Under the pieces are notes generated by a model, which saw nothing but the letters and a program-made list of their open reading frames with translations, had not been told where the DNA came from and did not search any database. The position numbers and the translations under genes were made by a program. A stretch of DNA of 12,917 nucleotides from Porphyromonadaceae bacterium UBA4259 (GTDB taxonomy: Bacteria > Bacteroidota > Bacteroidia > Bacteroidales > Muribaculaceae): positions 1 to 12,917 of the forward strand of contig DGWL01000047.1 in assembly GCA_002396125.1 (NCBI GenBank). Direction: 5' to 3'. Of this stretch, positions 6,639-12,917 are shown piece by piece. Every line of letters begins with the position of its first letter. The stretch's first letter is position 1.

Positions 6639-9368
6639 TCAGCGTTTCTCTACCCGTTTTTTCTTCACCATGCGGAACACCTCGCCAACGCACAACACAG
6701 GCAAAGTGATGAGAATAATGAACATCCAGTCGCGCAATGCGATGGGCTCCACGTTGAACATGGGACCACCCACGTTGACAATGAGCACTTGTCCAACCAC
6801 AATGAGCAGTGCTATAAACACAAAGCCACGGCAGCCCTTAAGGTTGAGCGCCGAGTGGATGGAATGATAGCCGCGGGCATTGAAAAGGTTCCAGAACTGC
6901 AGCATCACAAAGGTGGTGAAAAACAGTGCACTCTCATAGAGCGAGATGGTGTGACCGCTGGTCTTTAAGTAGCTGCCACCGGTAAGGAGTCGCCACAAGT
7001 CGGTAATAGAGTTGACAGCTCGCATATCGCTGTGCTTGATGATGTAGAACAAAGCTATAAGCAGCACGCTAAATAGCCCTCCGGTCCACAGGATGTGGGC
7101 CGCCATGCGCTTGTTGATAATGAACTTGTGACGATCGCGTGGCTTATCGTTCATCACGCGGCGACTGGGAGGCAGCGAGGCAAGTGCCATAGCCGCAAAT
7201 GTGTCCATAATGAGGTTCACCCACAGCATTTGGGTAACGGTGAGTGGAGCGTCGGTGTCCATGAAGGCTCCGGCGAGCACCACAGCACATGCCGCCACAT
7301 TCACTGTGAGCTGGAACAGCAAGAAGCGTTGAATGTTGCGGAACAGCGAGCGGCCCCACATCACGGCGCGGCCTATGCTGGCAAATGAATTGTCGATAAT
7401 TGTAATATCACTGGCTTCTTTTGCAACGCTAGTGCCGTCGCCCATCGACAGGCCCACATGGGCCGCTTTAAGCGCCGGAGCATCGTTGGTTCCATCGCCA
7501 GTCACCGCCACCACCTGCTTGCATCGCTGCAAAGCCTCTACAATGCGTTTCTTGTCGTTAGGGCGTGAACGTGCAATTATCTTGAGGTCCATGACGCGGT
7601 TGTCAAGTTCATCGTCGGTCATAGCTTCAATCTCAGGCCCGGTGGCAATGTTGTGCTCGGTGTCGGTGCCATCGTTCCACACACCTATCTGGCGTCCTAT
7701 CTCTCGTGCTGTGCCGGCATTATCGCCAGTGATAATTTTAACATCAATGCCGGCTCTCAGGCACTCCTGCACAGCGTCGGGCACATCGGAGCGCACGGGA
7801 TCGGCAATGGCGACAATCCCCAGAAAAGTGATACCCTGAGCCACCACACGTTTTTCTTCGATGGCGAGCTCGCCCGGTTCCAGCGCCTTGCAGGCAAAGC
7901 CCAGGGTGCGCATAGCCTTGTCCTGAAATCCCTTGAGCTGAGTGCGCACTGTGGCTTCATCAACATCGCCACTGGTGGCACCACACATCTTATATATTAT
8001 CTCGGGCGCACCTTTCACATAGAGAACATCCTTACCAAGCGCCTCACTGCGCACAACGGTGGCCATGTACTTGCGCTCGGTGTCGAAAGGCACGTCGGCT
8101 AGTGGCATGCAGTGCTCACGCACACTATTGTAGTCCACACCTTGCTCCTTGAGCCACAGCAACAGCGCGCCCTCGGTGGGATTGCCTATCACAGTGGTCT
8201 TGTCCCCCTCAACGCCCAAGTGAGCGGTACTGTTGGCGGCGATGCTCTCAGCTATGATAGAAGCCTGGCGCGAATTGTCGAGCACACCTCCATTGAGCGA
8301 GTAGAAACACGCCTCGTGCACGTGCATCTGGTTTTGAGTGAGAGTTCCCGTCTTGTCGGTGCAAATCACAGTTGCTGCACCCATCGTCTCACAAGCATGC
8401 ATGCGACGCACCAAATTGTTGGTCTTGAGCATGCGACGCATGCTATAGGCAAGGCTTAGGGTTACTGCCATAGGAAGACCCTCGGGCACTGCCACCACGA
8501 TGAGCGTTACGGCAATCATCACCGACTGGAGCAGATAGGTTAGAAACTCAAGGTTGAAAGCGGCGCCGTCGACACGCAAGAAATAGGCAACCACTCTACC
8601 CACTATTACCAACGCGGCAATCACATAGCTCATGCGTGAGATAAAAGCGCCCAGCCCATCGAGCTGCTCATTGAGTGGAGTTTTGACACTGGAATCGATT
8701 TGTGCGCTCTCCATCACCATTCCGTTCTCGGTGCTGTCGCCCACCGCCGTCACTTGCGCTATGCCGTGGCCTTCAATCACCTTGGTGCCTTTGAGCACCT
8801 GATTGCTTGGATAGGTCGCCTCGTGGTCGAAAAGAGCCTCGTCGGTGGTCTTGCTGCATTGCGGCTCACCAGTGAGCGACGATTCATCAACCCTGAGCGA
8901 GTGTGCTTCGAGCAAAGTGGCGTCGGCCGGCACTTCTTCACCGGCACTGAGCATTACAATGTCGCCCACCACCACCTCGCGGCGTGCAATGTGCATCACG
9001 CGCCCTTCGCGAATCACTTGCACCGGCTCATCGTCATTTACCTGGTTGAGGATGGCAAACTCGCGCTCAGCCTTTTGTTCAAACACAAAAGCCAAGCCTG
9101 TGGCAAGCGCAATTGCCACAAATATTCCCACCGGCTCGTAGAACACTGTAGCACCTTCATGAAGTCCGTAGTACTCATAGAATGAAATTCCCACCGACAG
9201 GGCTCCCGCCACCAGCAAGATGATGATGAGCGGATCGCCAAATTTCTCAAGCAGTTTTTTCCACCAAGGCTCTTGCTCTACGGGAGTGAGCACATTAGCG
9301 CCATGGCGCTCGCGGCTGGCAAGCACCTGCTGGGGAGAGAGGCCTGTGTAACGTTGATGAGTAGCCAT
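6639..9368 (-). CDS. Calcium-transporting P-type ATPase (PMCA type)
   Basis: This 909-residue inner-membrane pump would export Ca2+ using ATP, with a phospho-aspartate intermediate at D338 in CTDKTGTLTQNQ. In order: N-terminal cation ATPase domain; actuator domain with LTGEPQ (TGES variant, catalytic E168 kept); helix M4 with VPEGLP (295-299), an ion-site motif; the DKTGT loop; nucleotide-binding KGAPE (452-456); ITGDN (546-550); the hinge VTGDGTNDAPALK (622-634); helix M6 with VNLIMDTFAAMAL, where N718 and D722 are the ion-site pair of calcium pumps; and further C-terminal helices. The tail is short and basic, with no plant- or animal-type calmodulin region. Start MATHQRYTGLSPQQV fits the family. 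Other cations cannot be excluded from sequence alone. The gene has its own promoter. Confidence 0.95.
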   Translation of the reverse strand: MATHQRYTGLSPQQVLASRERHGANVLTPVEQEPWWKKLLEKFGDPLIIILLVAGALSVGISFYEYYGLHEGATVFYEPVGIFVAIALATGLAFVFEQKAEREFAILNQVNDDEPVQVIREGRVMHIARREVVVGDIVMLSAGEEVPADATLLEAHSLRVDESSLTGEPQCSKTTDEALFDHEATYPSNQVLKGTKVIEGHGIAQVTAVGDSTENGMVMESAQIDSSVKTPLNEQLDGLGAFISRMSYVIAALVIVGRVVAYFLRVDGAAFNLEFLTYLLQSVMIAVTLIVVAVPEGLPMAVTLSLAYSMRRMLKTNNLVRRMHACETMGAATVICTDKTGTLTQNQMHVHEACFYSLNGGVLDNSRQASIIAESIAANSTAHLGVEGDKTTVIGNPTEGALLLWLKEQGVDYNSVREHCMPLADVPFDTERKYMATVVRSEALGKDVLYVKGAPEIIYKMCGATSGDVDEATVRTQLKGFQDKAMRTLGFACKALEPGELAIEEKRVVAQGITFLGIVAIADPVRSDVPDAVQECLRAGIDVKIITGDNAGTAREIGRQIGVWNDGTDTEHNIATGPEIEAMTDDELDNRVMDLKIIARSRPNDKKRIVEALQRCKQVVAVTGDGTNDAPALKAAHVGLSMGDGTSVAKEASDITIIDNSFASIGRAVMWGRSLFRNIQRFLLFQLTVNVAACAVVLAGAFMDTDAPLTVTQMLWVNLIMDTFAAMALASLPPSRRVMNDKPRDRHKFIINKRMAAHILWTGGLFSVLLIALFYIIKHSDMRAVNSITDLWRLLTGGSYLKTSGHTISLYESALFFTTFVMLQFWNLFNARGYHSIHSALNLKGCRGFVFIALLIVVGQVLIVNVGGPMFNVEPIALRDWMFIILITLPVLCVGEVFRMVKKKRVEKR

Positions 9369-9425
9369 TATCTTTTTTATATAGTAGGAAATATTGTGGG
9401 CGATGCCTAATCACCTTTTGAAGTG

Positions 9426-9456
9426 CAAAGGTAGTGAACACTTGGCACATCACAAA
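9426..9456 (-). promoter_or_regulatory. Promoter of the calcium ATPase gene
   Basis: On the minus strand, TTTG (9456-9453) is followed after 19 bp by TACCTTTG (9433-9426), a full match to the Bacteroidota promoter. Transcription should start near 9419-9421, giving a leader of about 50 nt before the ATG at 9368. Confidence 0.8.
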
Positions 9457-9622
9457 ATAATGTGCAAAATGCGTGCCAAAAAGTGAAGACACAAAAATCA
9501 CCAACCCAGAGTACTCTTGCCATAACTTCACAAAGCCCAGAACTAAGAAACCGGCAATAAACGCATAAAAAAAGACTCCAATACCGCTATTTTAAAGCCG
9601 ATTTTGGTTAATTGTTGTTAAA
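9457..9622 (+). other. Intergenic spacer between divergent promoters
   Basis: The gap between the divergent ATPase and vWA genes (9369-9746) is 378 bp. Its outer parts hold the ATPase promoter (9426-9456) and the operator and promoter block of the vWA gene (9623-9695). The central stretch here is AT-rich. I see no gene, tRNA or convincing hairpin in it. Confidence 0.6.
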
Positions 9623-9695
9623 TGCGTAATTTTTACGCAGAAAAATTTGGTGGTGTAAATTTTACACACGATATTTGCAGTGTAATTTTTACGCA
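9623..9695 (+). promoter_or_regulatory. Triple palindromic operator over the vWA-macro promoter
   Basis: Three 17-bp near-palindromes share the form nGYGTAA-WTT-TTACRCA. Site 1, TGCGTAATTTTTACGCA, is at 9623-9639 and has perfect arms. Site 2, GGTGTAAATTTTACACA, is at 9652-9668 and contains a perfect GTGTAAA/TTTACAC core. Site 3, AGTGTAATTTTTACGCA, is at 9679-9695. Centres are 29 and 27 bp apart, so the sites are close to three turns apart and lie on roughly one face of the helix. Site 2 fills the spacer between -33 and -7, and site 3 covers the expected start of transcription, the geometry of a repressor. The regulator is not in the window. Confidence 0.7.
9646..9677 (+). promoter_or_regulatory. 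Promoter of the vWA-macro gene
   Basis: TTTG at 9646-9649 is followed after 20 bp by GATATTTG at 9670-9677, one mismatch from TAnnTTTG. Transcription would start near 9683, leaving a leader of about 64 nt before the ATG at 9747. The whole promoter is interleaved with the palindromic operator sites. Confidence 0.65.
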
Positions 9696-9746
9696 GCATA
9701 AAATAAAACGCTGATTTTTCAACCTGATAACACTTATTATTAAAAG

Positions 9747-10973
9747 ATGATTACAATCGACTTTTTCAAGAAAATGCTTGGTGTCGACACAAGCGACTCG
9801 GCAAGCATAGGGCCTGCCAAAGCTAACAATAGCAGCGAAAACATTAACACAAGTAACGAACAATTAAAAACAACTGAACAAATGAACAATTCCAGCAACA
9901 ACATCAAGAAAGCAAGAATTTACAACCTCATCATCGTCGACGAGAGCGGCTCAATGGGTCATCTAGCCCAAGTCACAATCGACGGAGTGAACGAGACAAT
10001 CAATTCCATTAGAGGAGCGCAACGGCAGTTCGAGGCCACTCAGGAGCATTTCCTCACCCTCGTCACTTTTGACAGCAACGGCAGCAACCGGCCAGTGCGC
10101 ACACTAGTCAACCGAGCACCTATTGCGCAGGTCAACGACTTCACCAACTACTCACCCTATGGCAGCACACCTCTCTACGATGCAATGGGACAGTCAATCA
10201 CCGCACTACACAACCACATCAAGGACGACGATGATGCCACAGCAGTGGTGACTGTACTCACCGACGGCTATGAGAACTCGTCGACCGAGTGGAATGGCCC
10301 AGCCCTCAAGGCGCTGATTGAGCAACTCACCCGGCAAGGATGGTCGTTTTCCTACATGGGCAGCGCCCACGACGTGAAGCAAGTGAGCCTCAACCTCTCA
10401 ATCAACAACGTGATTGAGTTCAGCCACGATGCCGTGGGGGCCAGCAGCACTTGGGCACGTGAGAGCTCAGCAAAGCAAAACTACTATCGCAAGATGGACG
10501 AGGAATACCGCAATGGACGCAGAGAATCCAAAGAGGAATGGTTAGAGCGCAAGCGCCAGATGGCCAAGGAATACTACGGCCAACGCGTTACCCCAAGGCA
10601 CATCAACGACCTGCGGGAAGGCGAGATATTCGTCTTTGGCAGCAACCACACCGGCAACCATGGCGGCGGAGCGGCAAGAGTTGCATTAAACAACTTTGGA
10701 GCCGTGAGCGGCCAAGCCGAGGGTCTGCAAGGACGTAGCTATGCTATTCCAAGCACAGGTAGCCTTGAGCAAATGCGAGAAGCTGTGCAACGCTTCACCG
10801 AGTTTGCCAGTCAGCATCCCGAGTTGCGATTCCTCGTCACTCGCGTGGGGTGCGGCACCGCCGGCAAGAGCGTTACCGATGTAGCTCCCTTGTTCAGCCA
10901 TTGCATCAATCTTGAGAATGTAAGTCTGCCAATTGACTTTTGGAAAATCCTCGGCTTGAAAATGGACATCTGA
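9747..10973 (+). CDS. von Willebrand A / macro-like domain fusion protein
   Basis: The 408-residue protein has no signal peptide or membrane helix and should be cytoplasmic. Residues 1-56 are a polar tail rich in N, S and K. Residues about 57-230 form a vWA domain with a complete metal-ion (MIDAS) site: D65-E-S67-G-S69, T141 in YGSTPLYDA, and D173 in LTDGYEN. A charged, probably helical linker (about 235-285) follows. Residues about 286-400 resemble a macro-like family often seen in phage and ADP-ribose contexts: IFVFGSNHTGNHGGGAA, FGAVSGQAEGLQG, SYAIPS, and VTRVGCGTAG then DVAPLF. This suggests binding of an ADP-ribose-like or nucleotide ligand, coupled to metal-dependent protein contact by the vWA part. 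The gene stands alone behind the triple operator. Its function is unknown; family naming is from memory. Confidence 0.88.
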   Translation: MITIDFFKKMLGVDTSDSASIGPAKANNSSENINTSNEQLKTTEQMNNSSNNIKKARIYNLIIVDESGSMGHLAQVTIDGVNETINSIRGAQRQFEATQEHFLTLVTFDSNGSNRPVRTLVNRAPIAQVNDFTNYSPYGSTPLYDAMGQSITALHNHIKDDDDATAVVTVLTDGYENSSTEWNGPALKALIEQLTRQGWSFSYMGSAHDVKQVSLNLSINNVIEFSHDAVGASSTWARESSAKQNYYRKMDEEYRNGRRESKEEWLERKRQMAKEYYGQRVTPRHINDLREGEIFVFGSNHTGNHGGGAARVALNNFGAVSGQAEGLQGRSYAIPSTGSLEQMREAVQRFTEFASQHPELRFLVTRVGCGTAGKSVTDVAPLFSHCINLENVSLPIDFWKILGLKMDI

Positions 10974-11012
10974 ATAGATTTTTCTTCTCTCCACATCACT
11001 CTAAACACTTAT

Positions 11013-11031
11013 AACTAAAAACACTTTAGTT
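11013..11031 (+). repeat. Small inverted repeat after the vWA-macro gene
   Basis: AACTAAA (11013-11019) pairs with TTTAGTT (11025-11031) around a 5-nt loop. It is not followed by a T-run, so it is a poor terminator. It lies 40 bp after the vWA-macro stop and about 85 bp before the next promoter element. Its role is unclear. Confidence 0.3.
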
Positions 11032-11114
11032 GACATGACGCATTGGGATTCTTAATAGACTTTAAAAACGGCAAACTTAGCCATGCATCGCAAGCAAAGC
11101 AGCAAAAAAATGCT

Positions 11115-11122
11115 TACCTTTG
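11115..11122 (+). promoter_or_regulatory. Promoter -7 element just before the AlbA_2 gene
   Basis: TACCTTTG at 11115-11122 is identical to the -7 elements of the rpmB and ATPase promoters and has the same following GCA or GCAC context. No TTTG is visible at the usual -33 distance. Transcription would start at about 11128-11131, essentially at the ATG at 11131. Confidence 0.55.
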
Positions 11123-11130
11123 CACCCGTA

Positions 11131-11778
11131 ATGGTTACTAAGAAGAAAGGCTACATAGAAGGACTTATTGCTCAAGGCGAACACGAGCATCAGGATTTTA
11201 AATATCAGATTACCGATGCACGCAAAATTGCCCGCTCCATCAGCGCCTTTGCCAACAATAGCGGCGGACATCTGCTCGTTGGTGTCAAGGACAACGGCAA
11301 CATTGCGGGAGTGAGCAGCGACGAGGAAATTTACATGATTGAACAGGCAGCACAAATGTACTGCCAACCCGAACAGCAGGTACAATTTGAGGTGTTCCGC
11401 GTGGGCGGAAAAAATGTGCTCAAGGTCGACATCCCCGAGGCCGACATCAAGCCGGTGAAAGCCCCCGACGACAACGGCCACTGGCGCACCTACTACCGCG
11501 TTGCCGACGAGAACGTTCTCGCCAGTTCAACTCATGCAAAAGTAATGAAACACACCACCTCGCCAAGCCCCGAGGACGTGGTTATCAAGCTCACCGAGAA
11601 AGAAGAATTGCTGCTCGACTACCTGCAGTCGCATGGCGGCATCACCATGAGCGGTTATGAGCGGCTTGCCCACATCTCGTTTTTCACAGCCCAGCGCACT
11701 ATCATCAAGTTGTGCGAAATGGGCATTGTTGAAATTCAGTATCACAACGGCCAGTGCTTAATCACCATGCCAAATTAG
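11131..11778 (+). CDS. AlbA_2 (Schlafen-type) domain protein with C-terminal winged helix
   Basis: The 215-residue protein begins with YIEGLIAQGEHEHQDFKYQI, followed by DARKIARSISAFANNSGGHLLVGVKDNGNIAGV, the core of the AlbA_2 domain (about residues 8-135), a predicted nucleic-acid-binding or ATP-associated fold found in Schlafen-like proteins and many bacterial putative regulators. After a short linker, residues about 153-212 look like a winged helix-turn-helix (KLTEKEELLLDYLQ... YERLAHISFFTAQRTIIKL). A DNA-binding regulatory role is likely, but the target is unknown. The ATG at 11131 is chosen over one at 11083, because the earlier one lies upstream of the TACCTTTG promoter element and homologs, as I recall them, start near KKGYI. 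It is a single-gene unit ended by a bidirectional terminator. Confidence 0.88.
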   Translation: MVTKKKGYIEGLIAQGEHEHQDFKYQITDARKIARSISAFANNSGGHLLVGVKDNGNIAGVSSDEEIYMIEQAAQMYCQPEQQVQFEVFRVGGKNVLKVDIPEADIKPVKAPDDNGHWRTYYRVADENVLASSTHAKVMKHTTSPSPEDVVIKLTEKEELLLDYLQSHGGITMSGYERLAHISFFTAQRTIIKLCEMGIVEIQYHNGQCLITMPN

Positions 11779-11796
11779 CACACACACTAACCCCAT

Positions 11797-11846
11797 AAAA
11801 AATGCAACACCGCGGTTTAACGTGCCACGATGTTGCATTCTTTTTC
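11797..11846. terminator. Bidirectional terminator between convergent genes
   Basis: AATGCAACA (11801-11809) pairs perfectly with TGTTGCATT (11831-11839), and the interior can pair further (CGCGG with CCACG, one mismatch). A T-run follows on the plus strand (11841-11845). An A-run precedes (11797-11802), which gives a T-run on the minus strand. It serves both the AlbA_2 gene and the convergent hydrolase gene. Confidence 0.85.
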
Positions 11847-11868
11847 TCAATTTAGACCTAACGCAGTT

Positions 11869-12917
11869 TTACTCAACCGGAGGATAAGGCTTGTTCACCT
11901 TGTCCTGGAAAGGCACAGGTGTGCCATTGAGAATGGCCTCGAGATAGGGTTTGAGTTTTTGCGCATAGTAGAAGAAACCCAGGTCGGTGAGATGGATTCC
12001 ATCTACAGCACCCTCACAGTCGGGCCCATAAAGATTCTCGCGGTCGATGTAATAGAGATTGCGTGGATTGTCGGCCTTGAGTTTGAGATAATTCTTGTGG
12101 AACTCCCAGTTCTTCTCGGGCAAATATTTACTGTAGAAACTGCTGAAGCGCTCGTAGCTGTACTCCTGCCCCTCAACCATGAAGATTGGTACCTCGGGAC
12201 GCAGAGTGCGCAACAGGTTCACGAAGCCATAGGTCACAGTGTCACACATGAGCTTGGTGCAGTTAGGAATAGGGTCAAGAATATAGGCGTCAACATTGGG
12301 AATGGCCGCCATGGCGCGTGCCATGCAGCTGTCCATCTTGCCCTCGCCGCTGAAACCCAAGTTAACGCATTCCACGTCGAGGTCGCGCTGCAGGATGCTT
12401 GTGGCTACCATGCCGGTGCGCGAGGCGCAACCACCGTGCAGGATGCTTGTGCCATAGAACACAAATTTCCTCTCACGGCGCGGACTGTTCACGCGTGGTT
12501 GAGTAATCTCGGCGCTTGGCTCTATACCTATCTCTATCCAGTTGATGCCATCGTAGAGCGGCAGATAAATCATGTACTCGTGCCAACGCCCATCGAGCTT
12601 GTCGATGTAAACTTTGCTCTGGATGGAGTCCTTGCGAGGACCCTCGCCGCTATAATTGTAGTCGCGATAGGGACGGTTGCAGTTCACAAAGCGCCACTTC
12701 CCTTCATCATCAAGGATGTAGAGGTCGGTGCCCTTGATGCCTGTGTCGGCCATGTGAGCCATGTGAAAGTTACTCAGCAAGTTGTAACGCACGGCAATGC
12801 AATGGCTATTGCTGGCAAAACGAATGCCGATGCCCGCCGAGTTCTTGGCGCGATCCCACAATGTGGTGCGCACGCTGTCCTTAATGGTGGCTGGGATGCG
12901 AGTGAATGGCGTGAAGG
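11869..12917 (-). CDS. SGNH/GDSL-family hydrolase, 5'-partial
   Basis: The open frame does not start at the GTG at 12873. It runs on with no stop to the window edge, and the extra codons (FTPFTRIPATIKDSVRTTLWD) match the N-terminal beta-sandwich of this family, so the true start lies beyond 12917. Counting from that GTG, about 1-120 is the GxDLY-type N-terminal domain (KGTDLYILDDEG). The SGNH hydrolase domain follows, with nucleophile S143 in FYGTSILHGG, block II glycine in NLGFSGEG (oxyanion hole), D200 and N204 in LDPIPNC, and the catalytic D291/H294 in DGIHLTDLG. These enzymes are esterases or carbohydrate deacetylases, often periplasmic. The signal sequence, if any, is outside the window. 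The substrate is unknown. Confidence 0.92.
   Translation of the reverse strand, partial: FTPFTRIPATIKDSVRTTLWDRAKNSAGIGIRFASNSHCIAVRYNLLSNFHMAHMADTGIKGTDLYILDDEGKWRFVNCNRPYRDYNYSGEGPRKDSIQSKVYIDKLDGRWHEYMIYLPLYDGINWIEIGIEPSAEITQPRVNSPRRERKFVFYGTSILHGGCASRTGMVATSILQRDLDVECVNLGFSGEGKMDSCMARAMAAIPNVDAYILDPIPNCTKLMCDTVTYGFVNLLRTLRPEVPIFMVEGQEYSYERFSSFYSKYLPEKNWEFHKNYLKLKADNPRNLYYIDRENLYGPDCEGAVDGIHLTDLGFFYYAQKLKPYLEAILNGTPVPFQDKVNKPYPPVE

Noticed and set aside
6504..6968. 154-residue plus-strand open frame
   Set aside because: It is mostly antisense to the C-terminus of the calcium ATPase, has low-complexity His/Asn-rich composition and no recognisable domain.
7653..9185. Several plus-strand open frames of 90-170 codons
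   Set aside because: All are antisense shadows of the ATPase gene, whose motifs are complete on the minus strand.
9457..9622. A gene or small RNA in the ATPase/vWA intergenic region
   Set aside because: The 78-codon minus-strand frame at 9295-9531 overlaps the ATPase promoter and start and looks random; no stable hairpin with a T-run was seen.
1..12917. CRISPR array, insertion sequence, tRNA or rRNA
   Set aside because: No regularly spaced repeats, no terminal inverted repeats with a transposase, and no tRNA-like T-loop context were found on reading either strand.

Overview
The window looks like a Bacteroidales chromosome segment, probably from the Muribaculaceae/Prevotellaceae side. Three things support this. 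Promoters follow the Bacteroidota form (TTTG, about 19-20 bp, then TAnnTTTG), and the motif TACCTTTGC occurs three times. Genes lack clear Shine-Dalgarno sites and instead have A-rich stretches before the start. The set rpmB-rpmG-DUF4295 is a Bacteroidota arrangement. No mobile element, tRNA, rRNA or CRISPR array was seen.

Left part (1-3790, + strand): a promoter drives tsaD (tRNA t6A synthesis) and cinA (CinA/PncC-type protein), closed by a hairpin terminator. An ECF sigma factor follows, with a four-helix membrane protein 14 bp behind it that is probably its partner, then a strong terminator.

Ribosomal block (3791-5066, + strand): a near-consensus promoter, a roughly 300-nt structured leader, then rpmB (bL28), rpmG (bL33, zinc-free type) and a 49-codon DUF4295 gene, closed by two tandem hairpin terminators. 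The leader is the best candidate for an undescribed regulatory RNA. Its first nucleotides can form an 11-bp helix with a segment 240 nt downstream, and that same segment also fits a local hairpin.

Middle (5067-9456, - strand): a secreted protein with a C-terminal dockerin-like double calcium motif, and a PMCA-type calcium P-type ATPase. Each has its own minus-strand promoter.

Right part (9457-12917): three 17-bp near-palindromes overlie the promoter of a von Willebrand A / macro-like fusion protein, which points to tight repression by an unidentified dimeric regulator. Next comes an AlbA_2 (Schlafen-type) putative transcriptional regulator whose promoter element lies only 8 bp before the start codon. 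A bidirectional terminator separates it from a convergent SGNH/GDSL hydrolase gene whose 5' end runs off the window.

Assignments come from motif recognition and translation by eye. No database search or folding program was run.
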